Shown one piece after another: positions 32,303 to 40,929 of a DNA stretch of 54,029 nucleotides. Positions within the stretch are counted from its first letter, which is position 1, and each line of letters opens with the position of its first letter. The DNA comes from an uncultured Collinsella sp. GTDB lineage: Bacteria; Actinomycetota; Coriobacteriia; Coriobacteriales; Coriobacteriaceae. The stretch spans positions 1-54,029 of the forward strand of contig CAUAAZ010000012.1 in assembly GCA_958427145.1 (NCBI GenBank). Reading direction: 5' to 3'. The notes below the pieces were generated by a model. The model searched no databases. It had not been told where the DNA came from and saw only the letters and a program-made list of their open reading frames with translations. A program made the translations under genes and the position numbers.

Positions 32303-34798
32303 ATGACCGCAACCGCCAGTCGAACCACCAACCGCAGACCCGAGCTTTTAGCGCCCGCCGGAGGACCCGAGCCCTTTGCCGCCGCACTCGCCGCTGGCGC
32401 TGATGCCATCTACTGCGGCATGGGCAGCTTCAACGCCCGCCGCAAGGCCACCAACTTTACCGACGAGGCCTTTGAGCAAGCCTGCCGCGCCGCACATCTA
32501 GCCGGGTCGCGCGTCTACGTCACGGTCAACATCGTCATCAAGCAGTCCGAGATGGACGATGCGCTGCAACTCATCTATCGCTGCTCCACGCTGGGCGCCG
32601 ACGCCTTCATTATCCAGGACTGGGGTCTGTTCTTTGAAGTCAAGCGCACCATGCCCGGCATCGAGACGCACATCTCAACCCAAGCAAACATCCACGACGA
32701 CCGCGGAACCCTTTGGTGCCGTGAGCAGGGCGCCGACCGAGTGACCTTGTCGCGCGAGCTCTCCATTGACGAGATCGCCGCCATCCACGACGCCGCACCC
32801 GATGTGGACCTCGAGGTCTTTAGCCACGGTGCCATCTGCTTTTGTTACTCGGGCCTGTGCCTGCTCTCGAGCTTTGCCATGGCGGGCCGCTCGGCCAACC
32901 GCGGCATGTGCGCCCAGCCCTGCCGCCTGCCCTACGAGCTGATCGACGAGAACGGCCGCTCGCTCTCCCCTGCCGGTCGCGAGCGTGCGCTATGCCCGCG
33001 CGACACCAACACTTCGCAGCTTGTTCGCCGTCTGTATGACGCCGGCGCCGCATCGCTCAAGCTCGAGGGCCGCATGAAGGCCCCTGATTACGTGTACTCC
33101 ATCGTCGACGTGTATCGTCATCAGATTGATGACATGCTGGCCGATGTTTCGACCTCCAAGGATGAGGATGCAGCCCGTCAGCGACAGCTCAAGCGCTGCT
33201 TTAACCGCGACTTTACGCACGCCTACCAAGACGGTACCTCGGGTGACGAGATGATGAGCTACGAGCGCTCCAACAACCGCGGCCAGATCGTGGGCACGGT
33301 GCTGGGCAGCCGCCCGGCCAACCGCGATGTGCGCGGCCTCAAGCCCGACGACCGCCGTCGCCGCGCCGCCATCGCCCGCATTGAGTTGTTTGAGCCCGTG
33401 GGCAAGGGCGACCTGCTGGAGCTTCGTCACGATAACGAGTTTGACCAGTTCCTGACCACCATTGCCGCCGATGATGCCGCCGCAGGCGACATCATCGAGT
33501 GCCGCGTGCCCCGCAGCATGCCCGAGGGCTGCCGCGTGCGCGTGATTCGAAGCCAGCGCGCCATTGACGCCGCCGGGGCTGCGCTCAAACGCGATGTGCT
33601 GCGCCGCCGCGCCGTAGACGTGTCCGTTGTGGCGCGTCTGGGCGAGCCGTTTACCGTTACGCTCACCTGCTGCGACGACCCTTCGCTTACGGCCACGGCC
33701 ACGGGCTTTACCGTCGAGGCTGCCAAGACCCGCGCCGTCGAGGCATCCGATCTGGTTGAGCACGTCGGGCGCATGGGCTCCTCTCCCTTTGAGGCCGCAA
33801 GCTTTGACGTTTCGCTCGACGCCGGCTGCGGTATGGGCTTTTCCGCCGTGCACAAGGTGCGCGCCGCCGCTTGTAAGGCGCTGGAAGAGGCCATTCTGGC
33901 ACCGTACGAGGAGCGCGCGAAAACGCTCGAGCTGCCGGCGATTGTAACCAGTGATTCCCGCCCCGCGCCCGAGCACTACCGCGATGAGCCGCAGATCTGC
34001 GCCACCGTCACCTCGCTCGAGGCCGCCGAGGCCGCTCGCGCCGAGGGTGTAACGCGCATCTACATGACCACCGACGCGCTCGATGCGGCCGAGCTCTCCC
34101 CCGCCGATGCATTTGAGCAGGGCATCGTACCCGTGCTCGACGAGGTCTGCCGCGCCGTTGACCACGTACGCGTCGACCCGTGGGTTGTTGCCGGCGCCAC
34201 GGTCGCTATTGGCAACATCTCTGAGCTTGCCCTGGCCGCCCAGGTTGGCGCCACGGCCGAGATTCGCTCTTGCCTGCCGGTGCACAACACGCCCTGCATG
34301 GAGGCGCTTGCCGGGCGCGGAGCCGGTGCGTTTTGGCTCTCGCCCGAGATCACGCTCGACGAGATTGTCTCGCTCGGCGCCGCCGCGCCCGCGGCTCTGG
34401 GCATCACCGTCTTTGGCCGCCCGCGCGTCATGACAAGCGAGCATTGCATTCTGCAGGTTGCCAACGGCTGCATCCACGATTGCGCCAACTGCCGCCTGCG
34501 TGCCCGCAAGCTCTCGCTCAAGAATATCGACGGAAAGGTCATGCCGGTGCGTACCGACATCCACGGCCGCTCACGCCTGTACGACGCCTACCCCATCGAC
34601 CTCACGCCTCAGGTTCCTCAGCTGCTCGATGCCGGCGTGCGTCGTCTCATGGTGGACGGAACGCTGCTCGAAACGGATGAGATCGCCCGTGCCGTCGCTC
34701 GCGTCCGTCGCGCCGTCGAGGCAGCGCAGGCCGGCCGCAAGCCCGCCGCCCGCCTACGCGGGGCGACCTCGGGCTGCATGTTTGTGGGAATCAGCTAA
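32303..34798 (+). CDS. U32-family protein, YdcP/RlhA-like (RNA hydroxylation) with DUF3656-type extension
   Basis: An 831-aa member of the peptidase U32 family, whose characterised members are prephenate-dependent RNA hydroxylation factors (RlhA for 23S rRNA, TrhP for tRNA) rather than proteases. The hallmark HGAICFCYSGLCLLSSFAMAG segment with Cys179, Cys181, Cys186, then NRGMCAQPCR with Cys203 and Cys207 supplies the likely Fe-S ligands. The middle (about 370-560) resembles the DUF3656 region of long U32 proteins, and a final Cys-containing IHDCANCRLRARKLSLKN lies near 725-742. GAAAGGCAGG precedes the ATG. It is co-directional with a pseudouridine synthase 15 bases downstream, which supports an RNA-modification role. 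Confidence 0.85.
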   Translation: MTATASRTTNRRPELLAPAGGPEPFAAALAAGADAIYCGMGSFNARRKATNFTDEAFEQACRAAHLAGSRVYVTVNIVIKQSEMDDALQLIYRCSTLGADAFIIQDWGLFFEVKRTMPGIETHISTQANIHDDRGTLWCREQGADRVTLSRELSIDEIAAIHDAAPDVDLEVFSHGAICFCYSGLCLLSSFAMAGRSANRGMCAQPCRLPYELIDENGRSLSPAGRERALCPRDTNTSQLVRRLYDAGAASLKLEGRMKAPDYVYSIVDVYRHQIDDMLADVSTSKDEDAARQRQLKRCFNRDFTHAYQDGTSGDEMMSYERSNNRGQIVGTVLGSRPANRDVRGLKPDDRRRRAAIARIELFEPVGKGDLLELRHDNEFDQFLTTIAADDAAAGDIIECRVPRSMPEGCRVRVIRSQRAIDAAGAALKRDVLRRRAVDVSVVARLGEPFTVTLTCCDDPSLTATATGFTVEAAKTRAVEASDLVEHVGRMGSSPFEAASFDVSLDAGCGMGFSAVHKVRAAACKALEEAILAPYEERAKTLELPAIVTSDSRPAPEHYRDEPQICATVTSLEAAEAARAEGVTRIYMTTDALDAAELSPADAFEQGIVPVLDEVCRAVDHVRVDPWVVAGATVAIGNISELALAAQVGATAEIRSCLPVHNTPCMEALAGRGAGAFWLSPEITLDEIVSLGAAAPAALGITVFGRPRVMTSEHCILQVANGCIHDCANCRLRARKLSLKNIDGKVMPVRTDIHGRSRLYDAYPIDLTPQVPQLLDAGVRRLMVDGTLLETDEIARAVARVRRAVEAAQAGRKPAARLRGATSGCMFVGIS

Positions 34799-34813
34799 CC
34801 GAAAGGCTAACAC

Positions 34814-35473
34814 GTGAACGAAGAACCTCAAGTCCTCTACTGCGACGCCTGGCTCATGGCCATCGACAAGCCCGCCGGCATGATCGTCCACGGCGACGGC
34901 ACCGGAGAGCGCACGCTCACCGACTACGCCAGCGACCTGCTGCTGGCGATGGGCGACGGCTTTGCCGCGACCGACATGCAGCCGCTCAACCGCTTGGACC
35001 GTGACACCACCGGCGTGGTGCTGTTTTCGCTCGACAAGCAGACGCAGCCCTCCTTTGACCAGATGGTCATCGACCACGCTTTCGAAAAGCACTATCTGGC
35101 GCTCGCCGAGGGCAAGATCGACTGGAACGAAAAGCTCATCGACAAGCCCATCGCCCGCGACCGTCACGACAGCCGAAAGATGCGCGTCGGCGCCAGCGGC
35201 AAGCCGTCTCAAACGCGCGTGAAGGTGCTCAAACGCCTTAAGAGCCGTCGTGGCCTGCCCACGCGCTCGTATATCGATGTCGAGTTGCTCACCGGCCGCA
35301 AGCACCAAATCCGTGTGCACCTGGCAAGCGAGCATCATCCCCTGGTTGGCGACGACCTGTACGGAACGCCGCGCCCCTGCGGCCTGATGCTCCACGCCCA
35401 CAGCGTGTCCTTCACGCATCCCGTAACCGGCGAGCACATCCACATCGAAGCCCCCTGCCCCTGGGAGCCCTAA
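34814..35473 (+). CDS. RluA-family RNA pseudouridine synthase
   Basis: A 219-aa pseudouridine synthase. The catalytic motif is NRLDRDTTGVVLF with Asp62, followed by KHYLALAEG near 92-100, ARDRHDSRKMRV near 112-123 and GRKHQIRVHL near 160-169, all family hallmarks. It lacks an N-terminal S4 domain. The start is GTG at 34814 with GAAAGG upstream. It follows the U32 gene by 15 bases, so they are probably co-transcribed and both modify RNA. Whether the target is rRNA or tRNA cannot be told. Confidence 0.92.
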   Translation: MNEEPQVLYCDAWLMAIDKPAGMIVHGDGTGERTLTDYASDLLLAMGDGFAATDMQPLNRLDRDTTGVVLFSLDKQTQPSFDQMVIDHAFEKHYLALAEGKIDWNEKLIDKPIARDRHDSRKMRVGASGKPSQTRVKVLKRLKSRRGLPTRSYIDVELLTGRKHQIRVHLASEHHPLVGDDLYGTPRPCGLMLHAHSVSFTHPVTGEHIHIEAPCPWEP

Positions 35474-35511
35474 ACCACCACAATCGGAACAGGCACCTTT
35501 GTGGTGGTTTT
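35472..35511 (+). terminator. Terminator after the pseudouridine synthase gene
   Basis: AAACCACCACAA pairs with TTGTGGTGGTTT and is followed by T; the stem begins inside the stop codon of the gene. A near copy of the whole element (sharing ACAGGCACCTT in the loop) lies at 35762-35800. Confidence 0.8.
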
Positions 35512-35551
35512 GCCGCAATGGCTCAGCCGCGGTTCCAAAACGTCTCGATCT

Positions 35552-35678
35552 GTAACAGTTAGAACCCATTTTCCGGTCTATCTGTTACAGATCGAGACAT
35601 TCGAATCCCCCTCAAGGGAAAATCTCAATCTGTAACACCTAGCCCACTTTTAACGGTCCAGTTGTTACAGACTTAGAC
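35552..35678. repeat. Two tandem palindromic elements built on TCTGTAACA/TGTTACAGA
   Basis: Element 1 (35552-35598) has perfect 17-base arms, GTCTCGATCTGTAACAG and its complement, around a 13-base spacer. Element 2 (35623-35678) has the same plan with mismatches. The spacers also resemble each other (CCCATTTTCCGGTC versus CCCACTTTTAACGGTC). This looks like a mobile intergenic repeat, not a gene. Confidence 0.7.
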
Positions 35679-35694
35679 AAACCGGCAGACAACG

Positions 35695-35731
35695 AAAGCG
35701 GCAACGCCCGTGATGGACGTTGCCGCTTTTC
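35695..35731 (+). terminator. Hairpin with T-run
   Basis: AAAGCGGCAACG pairs with CGTTGCCGCTTT and is followed by a T. No gene is known immediately before it on the plus strand, so it may be a second terminator or part of the repeat cluster. Confidence 0.55.
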
Positions 35732-35761
35732 TATTGAGAAAACTACTCGGTTTTCGTTACT

Positions 35762-35800
35762 AACCACCACAATGGGGACAGGCACCTTCGTGGTGGTTTT
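35762..35800. terminator. Second copy of the CCACCAC/GTGGTGG hairpin, after the DeoR gene
   Basis: AACCACCAC pairs with GTGGTGGTT around the shared GGGGACAGGCACCTTC loop. It sits 16 bases past the stop of the minus-strand DeoR-type gene and can serve both strands. Confidence 0.6.
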
Positions 35801-35815
35801 GGCCTTGTCTCGCTG

Positions 35816-36562
35816 TTAGACCGTGATGACGTTGCCCATTGCCCGGTACTTGGCGGGGACCTCGCCTGCGGTAATAATCGTTGCGTCGCGGAAGTCCGCG
35901 AACTTGACGGGCGCCACCATGCCAAATTTACTGGCGTCCGAGATTACGAAGCGTTTGGCGGTATGGCGCATCGAGATACGCTTGACCTGTGCTTCCTCGA
36001 TATCGGGCGCCGTGAAGCCCTGCTCGGCGGCAATGCCGTTAGAGCCCCAAAAGCCACAGTTGAAGTTGTAGCGGTCTAAGGTTGCCAAGGCATCGGGGCC
36101 AACGAGCGCCTCGGTCTCGGGTTTGAGCTCGCCGCCCAACACCACGGTACGCATGCCGCGCAAAGCAAGGTGCTGAGCATGGAGCACGGAATCGGTCACA
36201 TAGGTGACATCTTCAAGGTGTGGAAGATGCTCGATGAGCCTCAGCGTCGTCGAGCCCGAGTCGATGTATACAAAGCTCTCGGGCTCCACAAGCGCCGCCG
36301 CACGGGCGCAGATACGCTCCTTGTCGTCGTTATGGAGGTCGCTGCGCTCATTAAGCGTTAGGTCGCGCGTCACGTGCGCGCGCTCAAGACTCGTCGCTCC
36401 ACCGTGGACCTTGGCGATGCGATGAGCTCGGTCGAGCGTCTGCAGGTCGCGCCGAATGGTAGACGCCGTCACGCCCAGGGCTTCGGCAAGCTCCGGCACG
36501 GTAACCGAGCCGGCCTGCTGCACCATCGACACGATCGCGTTGAGCCTATCTTCCGCAAGCAT
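35816..36562 (-). CDS. DeoR/GlpR-family transcriptional regulator
   Basis: A 248-aa regulator. The N-terminal helix-turn-helix reads VTVPELAEALGVTASTIRRDLQTLD (20-44), followed by the VHGGA hinge and the DeoRC sugar-phosphate-binding domain (VYIDSGSTTLRLIEHL near 98-113, VVLGGEL near 140, SDASKFG near 216). GGAGG precedes the ATG. It starts 3 bases after the oxidoreductase gene stop, so the two are translationally coupled. It probably represses its own operon in response to a phosphorylated sugar, acting at the palindrome at 37701-37718 or the TGCGC-rich region beside it. Confidence 0.92.
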   Translation of the reverse strand: MLAEDRLNAIVSMVQQAGSVTVPELAEALGVTASTIRRDLQTLDRAHRIAKVHGGATSLERAHVTRDLTLNERSDLHNDDKERICARAAALVEPESFVYIDSGSTTLRLIEHLPHLEDVTYVTDSVLHAQHLALRGMRTVVLGGELKPETEALVGPDALATLDRYNFNCGFWGSNGIAAEQGFTAPDIEEAQVKRISMRHTAKRFVISDASKFGMVAPVKFADFRDATIITAGEVPAKYRAMGNVITV

Positions 36563-36565
36563 CGC

Positions 36566-37645
36566 TTACTCCTCCTCGGGGTACACAACTCCCCAGTCGG
36601 CGCGGAGCTTGGTCATAAGCTCCATAACATCAGAAGCATAATCCAGCAGCTCGCGCTTGGAGTCGTCGCCGGCAACGGCCTTCTCCAGGTCGGCCATCTC
36701 ATAGCACAGGGCGTAAGCCTCGGTGCCGGCGTGGACCTCCTCGCGGTGGCCGTCCGCAGTCCACACGATGGTCGCGTGATCGGCACGCGGATATTCATTG
36801 ACCTCGATGTAGCACTTGTCGAAGCTGATGACCGAGCGCTTGGGCTGCTTGGAGTGGAGCGTAAGGCTCACGACGCCCAGCTGCTGTTCGGAATTACGGC
36901 ATACGATGCCACCCGCGACGTCAACGCCAGTCTCGCAGGTGTTGCCCAGCGAAACGACCTCAGCGGGCTGGCTTGCCATAAAGAGGCGCATGACGGACAG
37001 GGCATAGACGCCAATATCGAGCATGGCACCGCCAGCAAGGTTGCGATTGTAAAAGCGGTTGGTCAGGTCGCCGTACTCCTTGTAGCTGCCAAAGTTGAGC
37101 TGGGCGAGGTTCATGCGTCCAAAGTCGCCGGCATCCATGCGGCTGCGCAGCTCCTGATACAAGGGCATGTGGAGCACCGTGGTGGCATCCATAAGGACCA
37201 CGTTGTGCTCGTCGGCGATGGCACGGGCCTCGTCGAGCTCGGCAGAGTTAAGGGTAATGGCCTTCTCGCAGAGTACGTGCTTACCAGCTGCCAGAGCGGC
37301 TCGCAGGTAGGTGATATGCGTGTTGTGCGGCGTGGTGATATAGACTGCGTCAATGTTCGGATCGGCGTAGAGGTCCTCGACCGTTTCATAGACCTTCTCG
37401 ATGCCATATTGCTCAGCAAAAGCCTGAGCCTTGGACAGCGTGCGGTTGGCGACGCCCGCAAGCTTGCGACCGGCAAGAGCGAGAGACTGGGCCATCTGGT
37501 TGGCGATAACGCCGCACCCGATCACAGCCCAACGAAGCTCGGGAGCCGTAAAGATATCATCGGGGAATGGCTTGTCCTGGACCGAAGTGAACGCTGCTTT
37601 TGCGGCTGCTTCGGCGTCGAGCGGAGCCTGTTTGGAATCTGCCAT
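36566..37645 (-). CDS. Gfo/Idh/MocA-family oxidoreductase
   Basis: A 359-aa NAD(P)-dependent sugar dehydrogenase-type protein. The Rossmann motif is AVIGCGVIANQMAQSL (near 40-55), the catalytic Lys is in VLCEKAITLN near 133-142, and DIGVYALSVMRLF near 210-222 is the usual C-terminal domain start. An unusual 38-residue Ala/Lys-rich N-terminus precedes the Rossmann fold. AGGAGG lies before the ATG. It is the first gene of a two-gene operon with the DeoR-type regulator. The substrate, likely a sugar or inositol derivative, is unknown. Confidence 0.9.
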   Translation of the reverse strand: MADSKQAPLDAEAAAKAAFTSVQDKPFPDDIFTAPELRWAVIGCGVIANQMAQSLALAGRKLAGVANRTLSKAQAFAEQYGIEKVYETVEDLYADPNIDAVYITTPHNTHITYLRAALAAGKHVLCEKAITLNSAELDEARAIADEHNVVLMDATTVLHMPLYQELRSRMDAGDFGRMNLAQLNFGSYKEYGDLTNRFYNRNLAGGAMLDIGVYALSVMRLFMASQPAEVVSLGNTCETGVDVAGGIVCRNSEQQLGVVSLTLHSKQPKRSVISFDKCYIEVNEYPRADHATIVWTADGHREEVHAGTEAYALCYEMADLEKAVAGDDSKRELLDYASDVMELMTKLRADWGVVYPEEE

Positions 37646-37840
37646 TATGTGCCTCCTGAGTCATCGGAAATCCTTCATTTCCAACAGCCTTATATTCGCA
37701 CAAATGCGCGCGCATTTGCTTGTATTTGCGTGTTTATTTGTTTATCGGTCATTATTTAACCATAGTTAGCAGATATTTGCGCGGCCATGCGCATTATCGC
37801 GCAAGGCTATGCGCGTAAATGCGCAAGCGACGATCCTTAT
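37646..37840 (-). promoter_or_regulatory. Promoter/operator region of the oxidoreductase-DeoR operon
   Basis: A perfect 18-base palindrome CAAATGCGCGCGCATTTG lies at 37701-37718, 56 bases upstream of the start. An AT-rich patch follows, then several TGCGC or GCGCA words between 37776 and 37828. Repeated half-sites are typical of DeoR-type operators. Confidence 0.6.
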
Positions 37841-38347
37841 GAAACATAAAAGGGCGGAACACCAAAGCCCTAAAAGACAGACCCAGCTGTATTACTTCAC
37901 CCCTCTGGGGGCATCAGACATCAAAGGATCGTCCCAAACTGCCGGCACATAGAGACTGTCCCAAGCTGCCGGAGCCTGGGGGCGTTTCCCGTGCGACGCT
38001 TCCGTGGCAAGACTGTCCCTATCAACTAGCCGTTTAAGAACGCCCCCAACGACTAGTCATTTAAACCTGTCCCCAATGAGCACAACGGCACTCATTTAAG
38101 TCTGTCCCCAATGAGTGTATCTCGGCGCTATCGAGCCTTCAAAGGCATCCCGCTGCGCCCTTTGGGACTAAACAAAAACTCAAAGCCCTGAGTTCGAAAA
38201 TAGTTTTTGGAGTTGTCCCGGCTTTTGTCACCGAAGCCGACGAAACGCGACAGGGTGTCACCTGGCGGCACTCGATTCGAGACGGCACCGAAAACTGGAT
38301 GCAACCGGAATGACGGGACGGCAAACCCGAAGCCATCGAGTAGCGAT
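37841..38347. repeat. Non-coding stretch with short repeated GTCCC motifs
   Basis: No gene is seen. Two GTCCCAA(A/G)CTGCCGG copies occur near 37931 and 37957. CACTCATT and AATGAGTG form a perfect 8-bp stem around CTGTCCCC near 38090-38120, and a related ATTTAAACCTGTCCCCAATG lies just left of it. This looks like degraded copies of one intergenic repeat family. Confidence 0.45.
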
Positions 38348-38349
38348 AG

Positions 38350-38385
38350 AAAAAGGCCCGGGTGCCGTGGGGCATCCGGGCCTTT
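38350..38385 (-). terminator. Rho-independent terminator of the ribosomal protein cluster
   Basis: On the minus strand GGCCCGGATGCC pairs with GGCACCCGGGCC (one mismatch) around a 4-base loop and is followed by TTTTT. It lies 27 bases beyond the rplX stop, so the operon ends here and does not continue to rplE. Confidence 0.88.
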
Positions 38386-38411
38386 GCCAGCAACTTAATG
38401 TTGCGGGCAGC

Positions 38412-38717
38412 TTAGAACTTGTGGCCGCACTTCTTGCAGACGCGCAGCTTGTTCTTGCCGTCCTTCTCGTGACCGACGCGGGTAACCTTACCGCACTCGG
38501 GGCAAACGAGATTGACGTTGGAGGCGTCGATGGGAGCCTCCTGCGAAACGATGCCGCCCTGCTGGTTGGCAGCGTTGGGCTTGACGGCCTTCTTAACGAC
38601 CGAAACGCCCTCGACAACGACCTTGTTCTCGGCGGGGAGAGCACGCAGGACAACGCCCTGCTTGCCGCGATCCTTACCAGAGAGAACCTGGACCTTATCG
38701 CCCTTCTTGATATACAT
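38412..38717 (-). CDS. rplX: 50S ribosomal protein L24
   Basis: A 101-aa L24, an assembly initiator of the large subunit. The KOW motif KKGDKVQVLSGKDRGKQGVV lies at residues 4-23, and the C-terminal CPECGKVTRVG with four cysteines (CxxC near 72-75 and 93-96) is a zinc-ribbon form. It is the last gene of the cluster, 13 bases after rplN, and is followed by a terminator instead of rplE. Confidence 0.97.
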   Translation of the reverse strand: MYIKKGDKVQVLSGKDRGKQGVVLRALPAENKVVVEGVSVVKKAVKPNAANQQGGIVSQEAPIDASNVNLVCPECGKVTRVGHEKDGKNKLRVCKKCGHKF

Positions 38718-38730
38718 ATATCTCCCCTAA

Positions 38731-39099
38731 CTACAGGGTCTCGGGAGCGAGCGAGACGATCTTCATGTACTTCTTGTCACGAAGCTCGCGAGCGACGGGC
38801 CCGAAGATACGGGTGCCGACGGGCGAACCATCGTTGTTGATGACAACGCAGGCGTTCTCATCAAAGCGAATGTAGGAGCCATCCTTGCGGCGGATCTCCT
38901 TAACGGTGCGAACGACGACGCAACGGACAACGTCCTTCTTCTTGACGTTGGCGCCAGGGGTAGCCTCCTGGACAGCACCGATGAACACATCGCCGATGCC
39001 TGCATAACGACGCTTGGAACCGCCAAGCACCTTGATGCAGCGAATCTTGCGAGCGCCGGAGTTGTCGGCGACGTTCAGCATGGTTTGCATCTGAATCAT
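38731..39099 (-). CDS. rplN: 50S ribosomal protein L14
   Basis: A 122-aa L14 of normal length, contacting 16S rRNA at a bridge between subunits. It begins MIQMQTMLNVADNSGARK and contains DVFIGAVQEA near 37 and the conserved RRKDGSYIRFDENACV near 70. It lies 118 bases downstream of rpsQ, the longest gap in this half of the cluster, but keeps the universal rpsQ-rplN-rplX order. Confidence 0.98.
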   Translation of the reverse strand: MIQMQTMLNVADNSGARKIRCIKVLGGSKRRYAGIGDVFIGAVQEATPGANVKKKDVVRCVVVRTVKEIRRKDGSYIRFDENACVVINNDGSPVGTRIFGPVARELRDKKYMKIVSLAPETL

Positions 39100-39217
39100 G
39101 GTAGATGTTCCTCCGAACTAAGAACCGAAGAGAGGTGCGCAGCCTTTACACGGCCTGTGGTATGCAAACCAGGCATACGCACATCTTCGGAAACGTACAA
39201 GTCGTAAGAGCGACTGC

Positions 39218-39478
39218 TTATTTAGCGCGCTCGACGACCTCGATGAGGCGCCAACGCTTCATCTTGGACATAGGACGGGTCTCCATAACGCGGACGGTAT
39301 CGCCCACGCCAGCCGTGCACTCCTCGTCGTGAGCGTGCAGCTTCTTGGAGCTGGTCATCATCTTGCCGTACTTGGGGTGACGCTTGCGCTCGGTGATGGT
39401 GACAACAATGGTCTTGGCACCGGAGACGGAGGTAACGACACCCGTACGGACCTTACGCGAGTTACGCGAATCAGTCAT
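39218..39478 (-). CDS. rpsQ: 30S ribosomal protein S17
   Basis: An 86-aa S17, a primary binder of 16S rRNA. It has the family signatures RTGVVTSVSGAKTIVV (11-26), RKRHPKYGKMM near 32 and GDTVRVMETRPMSKMKRWRL near 59-78 (OB fold). It follows rpmC by 16 bases in the standard order. Confidence 0.98.
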   Translation of the reverse strand: MTDSRNSRKVRTGVVTSVSGAKTIVVTITERKRHPKYGKMMTSSKKLHAHDEECTAGVGDTVRVMETRPMSKMKRWRLIEVVERAK

Positions 39479-39494
39479 GTTCTCTCCTTAGGTC

Positions 39495-39710
39495 CTACTC
39501 GGCGACAGCGGACTTCTCCGCTGCGATCTCGCGGGCGCGCTGCTCCGTGAGGACGCGAGCGATGTCCTTCTTCACGGTGTTGACGCGAGCGGTGTTGTCC
39601 AGCTGGCTGGTGGCCATCTGGAAACGAAGGTTAAAGAGCTCGGCGCGCATTTCCTTCAGCTTCTCAACGAGCTGAGCGTCCGAGAGCTCACGAATCTCTG
39701 CGGGCTTCAT
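39495..39710 (-). CDS. rpmC: 50S ribosomal protein L29
   Basis: A 71-aa L29, mostly two helices, beginning MKPAEIRELSDAQLVEKL and containing the KEMRAELFNLRFQ signature at 19-31. Its start overlaps the rplP stop by one base (TAATG), so translation is coupled. It contributes to the exit-tunnel rim. Confidence 0.98.
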   Translation of the reverse strand: MKPAEIRELSDAQLVEKLKEMRAELFNLRFQMATSQLDNTARVNTVKKDIARVLTEQRAREIAAEKSAVAE

Positions 39711-40213
39711 TAGTTCTCCTCCTTGGCGGCGGCGGCGTCCTCAGCAGCCCACTTGGCCTCGAGAGCGGCCTCCTCAGCCATCTCCTTCTCGATGCGCTGC
39801 TCAGCGTTCTTGGCAGCAACAATCTTGGTCTTGATGGGGAGCTTGTGCTGCGCAAGACGCAGAGCCTCGCGAGCGACCTCCTCGGGAACACCCTTGACCT
39901 CGAACATGATGCGGCCGGGCTTGACGACGGCCACCCACTCCTCGGGGTTACCCTTACCAGAACCCATGCGAGTCTCGGCAGGCTTCTTGGTGATGGGCTT
40001 ATCGGGGAAGATCGTGATGTAGACACGACCGCCACGCTTCATGTAGCGGGTCATGGCAATACGAGCGGCCTCGATCTGACGGTTGGTGATCCAATGAGCC
40101 TCGAGAGCCTGGATACCAAACTCGCCGAAATGCAGCTCGGTATTACCCTTGGCCTGGCCCTTCATGGAGCCACGCTGCACCTTGCGGTGAAGAATACGCT
40201 TAGGGGCAAGCAC
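39710..40213 (-). CDS. rplP: 50S ribosomal protein L16 with C-terminal extension
   Basis: L16 of 167 aa, longer than the usual 137-145. The core is standard (MLAPKRILHRKVQRGSMKG, GYITIFPDKPITKKPAETRMG-type segment near 70-90, ALRLAQHKLPIKTK near 118). The extra 25-30 residues are a Glu/Ala/Lys-rich helix (about 138-167). The start is GTG, overlapping the rpsC stop by one base, with GAGGAGG within the rpsC end. Confidence 0.97.
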   Translation of the reverse strand: MLAPKRILHRKVQRGSMKGQAKGNTELHFGEFGIQALEAHWITNRQIEAARIAMTRYMKRGGRVYITIFPDKPITKKPAETRMGSGKGNPEEWVAVVKPGRIMFEVKGVPEEVAREALRLAQHKLPIKTKIVAAKNAEQRIEKEMAEEAALEAKWAAEDAAAAKEEN

Positions 40214-40923
40214 TACTGACCCCTCCTCTCGGAGTTACGACGACGAGGACGGGAAGAGCCCTCGAGTGCAGGGTTGGGAACAGGCTGGCCCGGGAGCTTC
40301 TCGCCCAGGTAGATCCAGACCTTCACGCCGCAAGCGCCCATGGTGGTGCTGGCGACAGCCGTGCCGTAGTCGATCTTGGCACGAAGGGTGTGCAGAGGCA
40401 CGCGACCCTCGCGGTACCACTCACGACGGCCCATCTCGGCACCGCCGAGACGACCGGAGCACTGGATACGGATGCCCTTAGCGCCGGCCTTGCGGGCGGA
40501 CTGGACAGCCTTGCGCATAGCGCGACGGAAGGCAACGCGGCCCTCGAGCTGCTCGGCGATAGACTGAGCAACGAGGTTGGCGTCGAGCTCGGGGCGCTTG
40601 ATCTCGACAACGTCGACGGAGAGCTGGCCCTTGGAGACACCAGCGACCTTCTCGAGCTCGGTGCGGAGGGTATCGATCTCGGCACCCTTCTTACCGATGA
40701 CAACGCCGGGGCGAGCGGTGAGGATGATGACCTTCACCTTGTCGCCAGCGCGCTCGATCTCGACACGGGAGACAGCTGCGCGGGAAAGACGCTTCTCGAG
40801 GTACTTGCGGATCTCGAGATCGTTACCGAGGGTCTTAGCGTAATCCTTCTCTGCGAACCAGCGGGAGCGCCAGTTCTCGGTGATGCCAAGACGGAAGCCG
40901 GTGGGGTAGACTTTCTGACCCAT
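40213..40923 (-). CDS. rpsC: 30S ribosomal protein S3
   Basis: A 236-aa S3 with MGQKVYPTGFRLGITENW at the start, the KH domain GVVIGKKGAEIDTLR near 74-88, and the C-terminal SGRLGGAEMGRREWYREGRVPLHTLRA block near 155-181. The basic Arg-rich tail is typical. S3 lies at the mRNA entry site. It is 6 bases after rplV. Confidence 0.98.
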   Translation of the reverse strand: MGQKVYPTGFRLGITENWRSRWFAEKDYAKTLGNDLEIRKYLEKRLSRAAVSRVEIERAGDKVKVIILTARPGVVIGKKGAEIDTLRTELEKVAGVSKGQLSVDVVEIKRPELDANLVAQSIAEQLEGRVAFRRAMRKAVQSARKAGAKGIRIQCSGRLGGAEMGRREWYREGRVPLHTLRAKIDYGTAVASTTMGACGVKVWIYLGEKLPGQPVPNPALEGSSRPRRRNSERRGQ

Positions 40924-40929
40924 ACAGCT

